From Pelagihabitans pacificus (GTDB lineage: Bacteria; Bacteroidota; Bacteroidia; Flavobacteriales; Flavobacteriaceae), in NCBI RefSeq assembly GCF_009371985.2, contig NZ_VIKU02000004.1, positions 310,001-374,000 on the forward strand: a DNA stretch of 64,000 nt, read 5' to 3'. Shown piece by piece: positions 1 through 8,646 of the stretch (the first letter of the stretch is position 1; the number at the start of each line of letters is the position of its first letter). The notes under the pieces were generated by a model. The model did not search any database and was not told where the DNA came from. It saw only the letters and a program-made list of their open reading frames with translations. The translations under genes were made by a program, and so were the position numbers.

Positions 1-750
1 TTTGTCCACCGGGACCGATTGTAAATGGTTCTCCTGCAAAAATAACAATAACTGTTCCAAAACGGCGATTGTTTTTTCGCTGGTGTCGTGAAGCAATACG
101 ACATCCCCTTTTGAAATTCTGGAAGTAATTCGTTTTAGAATATTGGAGGCAGTTCGTGGGGTCGTATCCAGCGAGCGTACATTCCAACCAATGGAATAAA
201 GCTCCCGGGCCTTGACCGCTTTTTCTATCTGGGGATTGGTTACCCCAAAGCAAGGCCTATAGAGTTTCATCTCGAGCCCCGTTAGGTCCTTGACAAGCAT
301 GTTCGTTTTCCTTAACTCTTCAATCACCCTGTTCAGCCCAAAAAAGCCGAACGATTTGGAATGGGAATAGGTGTGGTTGCCAATGCTGTGACCATGATCG
401 ATGATATCCAGTAAGATTGTTGGATGCTTTTCTACTTGTTTTCCTATACAGAAGAAGGTGGCCTTGGCATTGTATTGTTTCAACAATTTCAACACTTTTG
501 GCGTAAACTCGGTATTCGGACCGTCATCAAAGGTAATCGAGACCCAGTTTTCATCAATTGTCTTGTTGGAGTGGTATGACTTTAAATGATAGTTCCAACG
601 TATCAAAAAAGAGCCAAAAAGGGTAATTACCAACCACGAAAAAACCGTCAGGACAAACCACCACCATGAAACGGGAACGAAAAAACTAGTAATGGCAAGT
701 GTTGTAAGGACACCAATGGTCAATGTATTTAAGGCACGTCGTTTTAGCAT
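1..750 (-). CDS. Polysaccharide deacetylase (NodB family), 3' part outside window
   Basis: The reading frame is open from an ATG at 750 to the left edge, giving 250 codons with no stop, so the C-terminus is missing. Two hydrophobic segments lie in the first 50 residues, followed by a NodB deacetylase domain: the metal/catalytic motif TFDDGPN, the zinc-ligand motif HSIGNHTYSHS, an RPCFG motif and a late LHDT motif. The family removes N- or O-acetyl groups from polysaccharides or related glycans. The start overlaps the stop of the upstream ketosynthase-like gene by 7 nt, so it is the last visible gene of the pigment operon. Its role in pigment formation is unclear; it may act on a cell-surface glycan. 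The family call is confident, the substrate unknown. Confidence 0.87.
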   Translation of the reverse strand, partial: MLKRRALNTLTIGVLTTLAITSFFVPVSWWWFVLTVFSWLVITLFGSFLIRWNYHLKSYHSNKTIDENWVSITFDDGPNTEFTPKVLKLLKQYNAKATFFCIGKQVEKHPTILLDIIDHGHSIGNHTYSHSKSFGFFGLNRVIEELRKTNMLVKDLTGLEMKLYRPCFGVTNPQIEKAVKARELYSIGWNVRSLDTTPRTASNILKRITSRISKGDVVLLHDTSEKTIAVLEQLLLFLQENHLQSVPVDK

Positions 751-1808
751 CGGCGGAGTAGTACCAGGCTGTGATTTTCACCACGATACTGATTGTATAA
801 TAAGATCGTCTTAGGTCGGGATACTTCCAATTGATTCAGTTTCACTGCTGTGGGAACGGTTTGGCTTTTCAGGATTTTGGCGGCCAGCCAAAAACCGAAA
901 CCACTGGCTGTATCAAATTCTCCGGAAAGGTGTTTGTAATAGGCTTGAGGCGTGTTTTTGAAAATACCCTTGCCCAACAGTTCGTAATAGGAATCAAAGT
1001 CGATGTCGCCGTTGTTGCCAAATATCGCCAAATCGAGTTCTTCGGGGGTCAATCCGTTCTGTCCCAAAAATTGGGATACCTTTTCCGAGAGCACACTCTT
1101 GGATAAGGTATTGTAGGTAGTTATAGCAACCAATTCCCCATAAGTAGAAGACTGTTTTTGCCCGGAAAGGACAAAAAAGTGAGCACCTTCGGCCATGACA
1201 CAGCCCTTTGAATTTGATTGCAGTAATTGGCTAGAATCCACCGGTTTGTGCTTAATATGATCGATGAGTCTATGGGTATCCACGTGGTGGTCTACCAGCT
1301 CATCGACTCCACCGACCAAAATATTAGTGGCTTCCTTATTTCGAATCTGCATCAGGGCGTCGAGCAGACTTGATTCGAAAGAGATCGCGGAATGTACGTA
1401 GGTGAAGTTATAGCCCTTGCAGCCGACTCCCAAGGCTATTTGTCCCGAAACAGTGTTATGGGATGATTGTATAAAGCGGGTAGGGGTTAGGAATTGTTCC
1501 TTGTTGTCAATGATGGCGCTCACGAATTTCTCCGAATCCCCGATACAACCGAGTCCGGTACCTACAATGATGGCGTCTATATTTTCCACTCCGGCCTCCT
1601 CCATTGCCGTTTTGGCACTTACGGTACTCATTTTGATGCCCTTGGCCATTCTACGAGCGGCTGCGGGCGTAATGTATGCCTTGTAGTCGGGCTCGATCAC
1701 CCGAATCGTGGTATCATTATAGGTGACGATTTCCTCCAAAAAGTCCTCGTTGTTGAAGGTTTTCTGGGCAGAAACCGAGCCGACGCTATTAATATAAACC
1801 GCTTTCAT
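744..1808 (-). CDS. Ketosynthase-like chain-length-factor protein lacking the active-site Cys
   Basis: 354 aa with a thiolase-fold ketosynthase shape, but degenerate. The nucleophile region reads YVHSAISFESS where an active enzyme has TACSS or similar. The first catalytic His motif (HGT) is replaced by GNNGDID. A GEFDTASGFGF segment takes the place of the second His motif GHxxxASG. This is the pattern of a chain-length-factor partner, as seen in aryl polyene loci (ApeC-type) and type II polyketide systems. The start forms a TAATG overlap with the stop of the active ketosynthase at 1808, which supports a KS/CLF heterodimer. Likely cytosolic, controlling polyene length. An inactive paralogue with a structural role is the main alternative. 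Confidence 0.8.
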   Translation of the reverse strand: MKAVYINSVGSVSAQKTFNNEDFLEEIVTYNDTTIRVIEPDYKAYITPAAARRMAKGIKMSTVSAKTAMEEAGVENIDAIIVGTGLGCIGDSEKFVSAIIDNKEQFLTPTRFIQSSHNTVSGQIALGVGCKGYNFTYVHSAISFESSLLDALMQIRNKEATNILVGGVDELVDHHVDTHRLIDHIKHKPVDSSQLLQSNSKGCVMAEGAHFFVLSGQKQSSTYGELVAITTYNTLSKSVLSEKVSQFLGQNGLTPEELDLAIFGNNGDIDFDSYYELLGKGIFKNTPQAYYKHLSGEFDTASGFGFWLAAKILKSQTVPTAVKLNQLEVSRPKTILLYNQYRGENHSLVLLRRC

Positions 1809-3007
1809 TATGCTTTTTTGGAAAATAGCAGGGTGGTACAGTTACCTCCGAAACCAAAGGAATTTGATAGGATGACATTCAATTGTTCTTTTCTGAGTTC
1901 GGTCTCCGGTACCAGTTCGAACTCTTTCATAGGCGTTTTGAAATTCAGGTTAGGGTAAATCGTATCGTTCTGCAAGGCCAGTACCGAGTATACGGCTTCG
2001 ACAGCACCGGCGGTTGCCAAAGTGTGGCCCGTAAACGCCTTGGTAGAACTGAATTTGGGTACCTTTCCTTCAAAAATACGAAGCATGGCACGACCTTCGG
2101 AAAGGTCGTTATTAGGAGTAGCCGTGCCATGGGCGTTTACATAGTCGATTGCTTCGGGCGTCAAACCTGCCACTTTTAGGGCCTTTTCCATCGCCAAGAC
2201 CGCGCCATCCCCATAGTCAGAGGATGCCGTCTGATGGAAGGCATCATTGGCATTGCCATATCCTTTCACATAACCCAAGACCTCTTTGCCTTCTTTCTCG
2301 ACCAAGCTGTCCGATTCCAGGACCAAGTAAGCCGCTGCCTCTCCCAAATTGAGTCCTTTTCGGTTCTCATCAAAAGGAGTGTTGTAGGTATCCGATAAGA
2401 TCATTAGGGTTTTAAATCCATTGATGGTAAATTTTGAGAGACAGTCGGCCCCACCGACCACGACTCGATCTAGTTGTCCCGATTTGATCATGCGGGCACC
2501 CAACATTATGGCATTGGCGGCGGAAGAGCAAGCGGTACTGATCGTAGTGGCGAAACTTTCTTCCAATCCCAGGTTACGGGCAATCTTTTGGGTTGAATCC
2601 CCTGCATGGAGCCCATTGATGTGATGCCAGGCATCGTTGTTCTCAAAATACTCGTAAAAGTATTGTTCGGATTTGTCCATTCCACCGACGGTAGTTCCGG
2701 AAATAAGGCCGGTTCGCTCTTTGTTGATGTCCGATATTCCTGCTTGCGCTACCGCCTCCTTTGCGGCGATAACACCTAATAATGAAGTTCTGGACCACGA
2801 ATTCTTTGGAAGCCCGAGTCGTTCTTCCAATTCGGAATTGGTCAGGGAGACTTCGCCGACCATGATCTCGTTCTTATGTACAGTTTCTATTTGGGAAATC
2901 TTCGAAATACCGATTTGCCCGGAGATGAGCGATCGATAATTTTCCGCCACGTCTTCACCGATGGCGGAAATAATTCCCATACCGGTAATTGCTACCCCTT
3001 TACCCAT
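1808..3007 (-). CDS. Beta-ketoacyl-ACP synthase II-type ketosynthase (aryl polyene)
   Basis: 399 aa, full FabF length. The nucleophile Cys is at about residue 160 in ISTACSSAAN. The catalytic His residues lie in HGTATPNND and in GHTLATAGA, and the C-terminal glycine-rich NSFGFGGNC is present. It condenses malonyl-ACP onto a growing acyl-ACP chain. Its stop overlaps the start of the Cys-less partner by 1 nt, so the two are probably made in equal amounts and work as a pair. A 158-nt gap separates it from the upstream ACP gene, the longest gap in this part of the operon. Assigned to aryl polyene extension by context; primary fatty acid synthesis is less likely given the cluster. Confidence 0.93.
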   Translation of the reverse strand: MGKGVAITGMGIISAIGEDVAENYRSLISGQIGISKISQIETVHKNEIMVGEVSLTNSELEERLGLPKNSWSRTSLLGVIAAKEAVAQAGISDINKERTGLISGTTVGGMDKSEQYFYEYFENNDAWHHINGLHAGDSTQKIARNLGLEESFATTISTACSSAANAIMLGARMIKSGQLDRVVVGGADCLSKFTINGFKTLMILSDTYNTPFDENRKGLNLGEAAAYLVLESDSLVEKEGKEVLGYVKGYGNANDAFHQTASSDYGDGAVLAMEKALKVAGLTPEAIDYVNAHGTATPNNDLSEGRAMLRIFEGKVPKFSSTKAFTGHTLATAGAVEAVYSVLALQNDTIYPNLNFKTPMKEFELVPETELRKEQLNVILSNSFGFGGNCTTLLFSKKA

Positions 3008-3165
3008 ACGAACGCTTCATCTAAATTTTCAGCCGTAAAAATACGAATATCCGATGTTTAAATCGAAGTTTTGACAGGTAGCTTTTTGATTCTGGATATC
3101 TTCCAAAAAATAGCAATCAGGTGTTTACTTAAAGAACAGATCTTTGAGAAGAAAGAAATTGGGGG

Positions 3166-3423
3166 TCAAGCTCCTTTTTGTTGTGTAATGTAGGTCGCCA
3201 TGGTTTCGACCGATTCAAAGATTTGCCGACCTTCCTTTGGATCGGCCAATTTGATGCCGTAGTCTTTGTCGAGCATCACAATGAGCTCCAGCGCATCGAT
3301 AGAATCCAAACCAAGGCCCTCACCAAAAAGGGGATCGCTGTCCCCAATGTCATCGACCGATACATCTTCCAAATTAAGTTGCTCAATGATTTTCTCCTTT
3401 AATTCTAATTTTAAATCGGTCAT
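3166..3423 (-). CDS. Acyl carrier protein (first of two in the locus)
   Basis: 85 aa, acidic, with the phosphopantetheine attachment motif GLDSIDALEL and the modified Ser at residue 41. It carries growing acyl chains for the neighbouring ketosynthases, hotdog enzymes and reductase. Its ATG overlaps the stop of the upstream ketosynthase-N-terminal-like gene in an ATGA arrangement, so translation is probably coupled. A second ACP lies at 13028-13276 beside its own ketosynthase and ketoreductase. The two may serve different branches (polyene versus resorcinol precursor) or interact in sequence. Confidence 0.93.
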   Translation of the reverse strand: MTDLKLELKEKIIEQLNLEDVSVDDIGDSDPLFGEGLGLDSIDALELIVMLDKDYGIKLADPKEGRQIFESVETMATYITQQKGA

Positions 3424-4025
3424 GAAGTCTGGTATAATTGGTTTATCTTCTTCTTCGAATGGGTAAAAATACCATTCTTTGCCACAACGTACAAAAAGGC
3501 ATCATATTTTTCGTTATCGAGGTCCATCCATCCGCATAACACCTTTTCCGCCCTCTGCATCTTGAGTAGACCATCGGCATAATCAACCAACGGGTCCGCC
3601 CTGAATTGCTCAAATACAAAAAAACCATTTTCGGAAAATAGTCGATGCTTAATGCTAATTTCCCCCAGACAGATATTGGGTAAGGTATAGACGAATACGG
3701 CCGGACTCGGATAATAATGATCCGCCTCTTCAATGCTTTGCTGATGTCGACGATCTGTATCCAGGCTTGCCGCACGATTCGATAAGACCAAGGCGATGTT
3801 TTTCTCGGTCATATTCTTCAGGAGCAGGTCGGAAGCGATCAGGGCAAGCTTGCTCAAGGCATCCATCTTAAAGAACTTGGGGTATTGGGTGTCCAGAGTC
3901 TTATAGGCTTCTTTTATAAACGGTAAAAAATTGGTTTCGGCACTTTCAAAGACCGTAGCACCATTTAACGAAATTCGCTGATCTTTGATGCGGCAGTAAC
4001 TCTCGATGTGATATTTTTCCATCAT
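3420..4025 (-). CDS. Stand-alone ketosynthase N-terminal-like protein
   Basis: 201 aa. It resembles the N-terminal half-domain family of beta-ketoacyl synthases (PF13723-like), with a conserved VYTLPNICLGEISIKHRLF region and no obvious nucleophile Cys motif or second half. Proteins of this kind recur in aryl polyene and flexirubin loci, but their exact reaction is not settled to my knowledge. Two ATGs lie in tandem at the start; the outer one gives an ATGA overlap with the ketosynthase stop at 4022. The stop overlaps the ACP start the same way. This tight coupling on both sides points to an accessory subunit of the polyene synthase. Confidence 0.72.
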   Translation of the reverse strand: MMEKYHIESYCRIKDQRISLNGATVFESAETNFLPFIKEAYKTLDTQYPKFFKMDALSKLALIASDLLLKNMTEKNIALVLSNRAASLDTDRRHQQSIEEADHYYPSPAVFVYTLPNICLGEISIKHRLFSENGFFVFEQFRADPLVDYADGLLKMQRAEKVLCGWMDLDNEKYDAFLYVVAKNGIFTHSKKKINQLYQTS

Positions 4026-5173
4026 TTTTCCGCTACTTTTTTAAAAATAGCCGCCGTATTGCATCCCCCGAAACCGGAGGCGGTCTTCAAAAAGGTTTCG
4101 ATCGGTTTGGGGGTTGTTTTCTTAATGATGTTCAAAGGCTCCGATACCCCCAACTCTTGGAATCCTTTGGAGGCGAACAACGTATTTTGATGAAGGGAAT
4201 GCATACCGATGATCGTTTCCAATAGTCCGGAGGCCCCAAGCGTATGGCCAAAATAACCTTTTAGGCTGTTCATAGGGGTATTTTGCAAGCCAGACCGGTT
4301 GAAAGCGATGGCTTCCATTTCGTCGTTAAACAAGGTCGCCGTTCCATGGGCCGAAATACAGTCGATGTTGCCTGCATTCAGTTCCGACTGGGCCAGGGCG
4401 GCCACTATACTCCTGTAAAGGCCTTCTCCTGTTCGTGAAGGGCCGGAAATATGATTGGCATCATTGCAGGAGGCTTCCCCCAGCAATACCACCGATTCTT
4501 CCGCTAAATGAGTGGTTTTTTTTGTTACCAAAACGCTGGTTCCGACCTCTCCGATATTGATTCCCGACCTGTTTTTATCATAGGGTCTGCACGGTTCATC
4601 GCTTAGTGCCTGAAAAGCATTAAATCCTGATAGGATAAATTTGGTGACCAAATCGCCGCCTACCACGAATACTTCGTCATAGGTGCCTTGTAGAATAAAA
4701 CGTTTCGCGATCGCGATGGCCAATACTCCCGATACGCAAGCGTTGGAAAGCACGAGGGCTTCGTTTTGAAAACCGAAAAAATGTCTGATTTTTTCACCCA
4801 ATTGACCGAGATAGGCGCGACTCTTGGGAAAGGGGTTCTCAGGCTCCAGCACATCGATATTTCCTTTGGTCGTAGAAATGATCAGGCCTACTCGGTCGGT
4901 TAATTCGAGTTGAGAGGCCCTAATGGTTTTTTCGAGGGAAACGAGTAGCATTTTTTCCAAGTGCGTATGTGCTTCCTTTGGTCGAAGTTGGGCATAGGCT
5001 TCCTCCAGTGTTTCGCTAGCTACTTTGGAAGCACAGTAATGATTAGGGAGTAGATGCTTATCATGAATTTGTCGCAGGCAGGCATCTTCTTTTTTGATGC
5101 CTTCGACCGCGGCCGCCGTATCGAAGCCATAACCTGAAACAATGTTATTATATGAAAGGTACACCTTATTCAC
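4022..5173 (-). CDS. Beta-ketoacyl-ACP synthase (aryl polyene)
   Basis: I chose the GTG at 5173, which starts VNKVYLSYNN and overlaps the thioesterase stop by 8 nt, over the open frame reaching 5248. The extra residues upstream come from the thioesterase gene and look unlike a ketosynthase. The product is then 383 aa. Active-site features are NACVSG (nucleophile Cys), HGTATLFND and GHTLGASG (both catalytic His), and ASGFGGCN near the end. It is a cytosolic decarboxylating condensing enzyme of the polyene pathway. With the FabF-like genes at 1808 and 13273 the locus has three Cys-containing type II ketosynthases, so labour is probably divided by chain length or starter unit. Confidence 0.88.
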   Translation of the reverse strand: MNKVYLSYNNIVSGYGFDTAAAVEGIKKEDACLRQIHDKHLLPNHYCASKVASETLEEAYAQLRPKEAHTHLEKMLLVSLEKTIRASQLELTDRVGLIISTTKGNIDVLEPENPFPKSRAYLGQLGEKIRHFFGFQNEALVLSNACVSGVLAIAIAKRFILQGTYDEVFVVGGDLVTKFILSGFNAFQALSDEPCRPYDKNRSGINIGEVGTSVLVTKKTTHLAEESVVLLGEASCNDANHISGPSRTGEGLYRSIVAALAQSELNAGNIDCISAHGTATLFNDEMEAIAFNRSGLQNTPMNSLKGYFGHTLGASGLLETIIGMHSLHQNTLFASKGFQELGVSEPLNIIKKTTPKPIETFLKTASGFGGCNTAAIFKKVAEK

Positions 5174-5615
5174 TGAGAAGGCCCATTTTTTTCTTCCATT
5201 CCATAAAGAATTCGGGAATAACCAAAGAGAGTTCCCCTCCAAGTTCAACGAAAACCTGGACAGTCTTTCCCATGCAGACGACCTGTCCTGCGGGATTTTT
5301 GATTTCGTATTTAAAAATCATCTTTGCGGCTGCGGTGTCAATATAAGTAGTCTTTATTGTAGCCACATCGCCGTACGTCAGCGGCAACTTATGCTCGCAT
5401 CTTGATTCTACGATGGGAGTGGAAAAATTATGTGCTTTTTGGTCGAGATAAGAGATGCCGTGATGGCGGCCAAAGGCTTCCCGGCCATCTTCAAAATACT
5501 GTATGTAGTTGCCATGCCATACAATTCCCAGTGGGTCCGTTTCGGCGAATCGCACCCTTACCTTACTTGTAAAGCTGATTTCTCTTTTGGTTTTAGACGG
5601 CATTTTTTCTTGCAT
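5166..5615 (-). CDS. Acyl-ACP/CoA thioesterase, 4-hydroxybenzoyl-CoA type hotdog
   Basis: 149 aa with the YbgC/4HBT signature FAETDPLGIVWHGNYIQYFE: the Asp of ETDPLG is the catalytic acid and WHGNY follows. It hydrolyses acyl thioesters. In aryl polyene loci a thioesterase of this size (ApeK-like) edits or releases chains. It overlaps the end of the ABC permease gene by 23 nt if translation starts at 5615; an in-frame ATG four codons later (5603) is also possible. It overlaps the following ketosynthase by 8 nt. Confidence 0.87.
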   Translation of the reverse strand: MQEKMPSKTKREISFTSKVRVRFAETDPLGIVWHGNYIQYFEDGREAFGRHHGISYLDQKAHNFSTPIVESRCEHKLPLTYGDVATIKTTYIDTAAAKMIFKYEIKNPAGQVVCMGKTVQVFVELGGELSLVIPEFFMEWKKKMGLLSE

Positions 5616-6861
5616 AATAATAGATAGCGATAAGGGTGGTTACGATGAAAAAGCCACCTAAAAGGGCTAGTTCGGGTATGATGTCCGAGAAGCCCACATT
5701 TCGCAAAAATACATCATAAAAAGCATTGAGTCCCCAATTCATGGGGGAGAGATTGGATACCGTTTGCATGAACTTAGGCATGGCAAACACCGGTACCCAC
5801 ACACCGCCTATTGCCGCCAGGATCACCACAAAAGTTGCTGCAAAGGGGGCCGATTGCTCCTGTGTCTTCGCGATAGTGCCCAATAAGAGTCCGAGCCCTA
5901 CCGCTGCCAGTCCCGCAAAAAAGGCAACTACAAACAAAAGAGGCAACTTATTGGCGATTTCAAGCTTGGGCAACCCTATTAACGGGAAAAGATAGAGGCC
6001 TACTAAAAGCATCAACGCAAACTGGACAAGGGCCACCGATAAAAAAACGATTGTTTTTCCACCCAAGACGGTGGCATACGGCACTGGTTGGGTGCGAAGG
6101 CGTACAAAGGTGCCCTGGTTCTTTTCGTTTACCATGTTAATGCCCAAGGGCAAGATGATAAAGAATATAGCGAAAAGTGTCCATGCAGGAATGTTGTGTT
6201 GCGTGGAATTCGGAACAACCGGTTTTTGGTTGTTGCTGGGATCGATTTCCCTAAAAGTAATGAAATGTTGCGTATCGAAAATCACTTCCGATTCGTCATC
6301 GGTCAGCTGCTCTTGAAAAGCTTTGTAGATGGTTTCGCTCTCTATTTTTGAAATCATTTGGTCGATGTTACTACGTACCGAGCTTTTGAAAGACTGTTGG
6401 GTAGCGGGATCGAAATAGAGCCGCACCTCTTTCGGCTTATATTTTGATCTGACCAAGGGAATGTTTTCTTCCTCCATACCGAATCTCGAAAGGATATTCT
6501 CGACATTTTCGGCTACTTTTTGTGCCAAGTCTTTCGAAAGGTCTTGTGGGATTACGATAGCCAACTGATACAGGCCTTTTTGCACGTGCTCTTGGGCTTT
6601 TTCCTCATCAGTGCCTTTTACCACCTCAAAAAGGTCGGAAGCATCCAAATTCGCAAGGATGCTTTCGGACACCGTCCCTTCATCCTTATCAATGAGCAAT
6701 ATTGGAATCTTTGATGTCTCCAAGGTCTTAAAAGTACTGTCCTGAATGGTGGTGATGGTGATGACTAACAAGAGGGGCATTAAAAACAAAACTGCCAAGC
6801 CCCCAAGGTCTCTGGTTAGTAATAGTATTTCCTTGTATGTGGAGGCCCAGAGTTTATGCAT
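5593..6861 (-). CDS. ABC-2 type transporter permease
   Basis: 422 aa. An N-terminal membrane anchor (about residues 18-38) is followed by a large extracytoplasmic domain of about 200 residues and then five or six hydrophobic helices, the usual plan of ABC-2 exporters of the YhhJ/NodJ class. The ATPase gene lies directly upstream with an 8-nt overlap, so the two form one exporter. In this context it probably moves pigment or a lipid-linked precursor across the inner membrane toward the outer membrane, where flexirubins reside. The cargo is inferred from position only. Confidence 0.88.
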   Translation of the reverse strand: MHKLWASTYKEILLLTRDLGGLAVLFLMPLLLVITITTIQDSTFKTLETSKIPILLIDKDEGTVSESILANLDASDLFEVVKGTDEEKAQEHVQKGLYQLAIVIPQDLSKDLAQKVAENVENILSRFGMEEENIPLVRSKYKPKEVRLYFDPATQQSFKSSVRSNIDQMISKIESETIYKAFQEQLTDDESEVIFDTQHFITFREIDPSNNQKPVVPNSTQHNIPAWTLFAIFFIILPLGINMVNEKNQGTFVRLRTQPVPYATVLGGKTIVFLSVALVQFALMLLVGLYLFPLIGLPKLEIANKLPLLFVVAFFAGLAAVGLGLLLGTIAKTQEQSAPFAATFVVILAAIGGVWVPVFAMPKFMQTVSNLSPMNWGLNAFYDVFLRNVGFSDIIPELALLGGFFIVTTLIAIYYYARKNAV

Positions 6862-7597
6862 GGTCTCTCATGGCTTTACCGGTCAGTTTCAGGAATAGGT
6901 CCTCCAGATGTCGTATTTCGTGTTGATTCGCAATTAGCTCCGAAGGTCGCCCTTGACAGATGATTATCCCGTGGTCGATAATGGCTACCCTGGTACAGAA
7001 TTGTTCAGCTTCGTTTAGATGGTGCGAGGTATATACAATGGTAGTACCATCTGTATTCAGTTTTCGTAGATGGTCTATGATAACGGTCCGGGATTGTACA
7101 TCGACCCCTACGGTAGGTTCGTCGAGAAACAACACTTTCGGACGGTGTAAAATTCCCGAAATTAGATTCAGGCGCCTTTTCATTCCCCCAGAGAAGGTTT
7201 TTGTTTTTTTTTGGGCAAAGTCGGTAAGCCCTAGGATTTCGAGTTGTTTTTGGATAGTATCTCTAAGTGATTTTCCTTTTAAACCGTACATCGAGCCAAA
7301 ATATGTAAGGTTTTCAAAGGCGGTCAGGGTAGGATACAGGGCATATTCTTGGGGAACGATACCAATGAGCCGTTTTAACTGGTTTTTATGGGAGTGGTAA
7401 TCCAGTCCGTTGATGGTGAAACTTCCCGAGGAGGGTTTCAGCAAGGAACAAAGCATTGATATTAGGGTGGTCTTCCCCGCTCCGTTTGGTCCTAGGAGCC
7501 CAAAAATTTCACCTTCTTCAACGGTTAGGTCCAAATTGTATACTGAATAGTCGGTAGCGCCTTTATATTTTTTGGAAAGTTGGTTTATTTGAATCAT
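6854..7597 (-). CDS. ABC transporter ATP-binding protein
   Basis: 247 aa nucleotide-binding domain. Walker A GPNGAGKTT is at about residues 36-44, the Q-loop Gln near 83, the signature FSGGMKRR at 135-142 and Walker B VLFLDEPTVGVD at 155-166. It pairs with the overlapping ABC-2 permease downstream. The sequence is of the ABCA/NatA-like exporter class. Likely energises export of the pigment or an intermediate. Confidence 0.93.
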   Translation of the reverse strand: MIQINQLSKKYKGATDYSVYNLDLTVEEGEIFGLLGPNGAGKTTLISMLCSLLKPSSGSFTINGLDYHSHKNQLKRLIGIVPQEYALYPTLTAFENLTYFGSMYGLKGKSLRDTIQKQLEILGLTDFAQKKTKTFSGGMKRRLNLISGILHRPKVLFLDEPTVGVDVQSRTVIIDHLRKLNTDGTTIVYTSHHLNEAEQFCTRVAIIDHGIIICQGRPSELIANQHEIRHLEDLFLKLTGKAMRDHA

Positions 7598-7650
7598 TGC
7601 ATTGCTGAATTCATCCGGAGGGATGGTTCTTAATTACTGTTTGACGCCTT

Positions 7651-8646
7651 CTATACGGCTCGTTTCAACTTCCCAAAAAAATCAGCTTCCCTTTTGCCAA
7701 GGGCTTCAAGTTGATCGGCCACCTTGTTGTAAGCGTCGTTTTGCACACTTCGATTCTTATAAATTCGAGAGGCATCCAAGGCAAAATCGCGCCATTGATC
7801 CCCGATTTCGGTCATTTCTTGGGAAAGCTCAAAAAGCATGCTATTATTCAATAATTTGCTGGACTCTTGTAAAAAAGCAGCGTAAATGTATCGAAAACCA
7901 CCCCCTCCTGTTCCGATTTCCTCTTGCATGCGCACTATCTGACCCAAATAGTGATTGGCCTTTTTGCTTCCATGTTTCTCGGGCCATTTACGAATCATTT
8001 TCGCAACCGTTCGTATTCCCTTGGCCCCCACAATAGGAACTGGGGCCAACATATCCCGGCAAGTGTGTTTGATTCCCTTTCTGATTGCCGGTTCCAATTC
8101 GAAGGTTTCGGGAAATGAGACAGGATAGTACATGTGGCCCTTCGGGGCAAAAGGACCTTTGGCATAGCGCACTTTTTCCAGTTGTTCTTCGGTAAGGGTG
8201 GTCACATGTTGCATCACGGGATCACTGATCAAATAAGTATCGTCTTCCTTACCGTAGACCACCAGATTATGGGCATTGAAGTGAAATCGATATTCGTCGG
8301 GAAAATAGACCAGGTTATACACGCCTACTTGTAGCCCTACCGGATTGTTATTCCTCAGATTTTCATCGAGTCTTGCTTTCGCCTTTTTGGGATCATTGAA
8401 TTTTTCCCGTTTTATTTCAACGCCTACTCTTTTGGCAAAGCGATTGAAAATATAGCCGGCTAAGGCCCTGTAGGTAATCAGGGGTGCATAGTTGATCTTT
8501 AGAAAGGGGATATAACAGTACAAGAGTCCGGAACCAACGCCGAACACCATCGGCTCGCTTACTTGATAGCCATTGTGCCTCATTAGGTTGGAAACCACTC
8601 CATTTTCACAATGGGCCGATTGTTGGTGCTCGAAGTCTATTTTCAT
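7651..8646 (-). CDS. BtrH N-terminal domain protein with DUF4872-like C-terminus
   Basis: 331 aa. The N-terminus carries a Cys-containing motif HCENGVVSNLMRHNGY (Cys at about residue 13) followed by FGVGSGLLYCY. This matches the BtrH N-terminal family, a papain/C39-like fold that in butirosin biosynthesis moves an acyl group from an ACP to an amine. A His in FHFNAHNLVVYG and an Asp in LISDPV could complete a catalytic triad. The C-terminal half is helical and DUF4872-like. It overlaps the preceding small gene by 4 nt (ATGA). In a pigment made as an ester of an ACP-bound polyene and a phenol, an ACP acyltransferase fits well, but that role is inference. Confidence 0.78.
   Translation of the reverse strand: MKIDFEHQQSAHCENGVVSNLMRHNGYQVSEPMVFGVGSGLLYCYIPFLKINYAPLITYRALAGYIFNRFAKRVGVEIKREKFNDPKKAKARLDENLRNNNPVGLQVGVYNLVYFPDEYRFHFNAHNLVVYGKEDDTYLISDPVMQHVTTLTEEQLEKVRYAKGPFAPKGHMYYPVSFPETFELEPAIRKGIKHTCRDMLAPVPIVGAKGIRTVAKMIRKWPEKHGSKKANHYLGQIVRMQEEIGTGGGGFRYIYAAFLQESSKLLNNSMLFELSQEMTEIGDQWRDFALDASRIYKNRSVQNDAYNKVADQLEALGKREADFFGKLKRAV

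Noticed and set aside
401-589. 62-codon plus-strand frame
   Set aside because: It lies opposite the NodB domain of the deacetylase, whose motifs are clear.
4022-5248. Long N-terminal extension of the ketosynthase
   Set aside because: The extra 25 residues are the thioesterase gene read in another frame; the GTG at 5173 fits both the family start and the overlap pattern.
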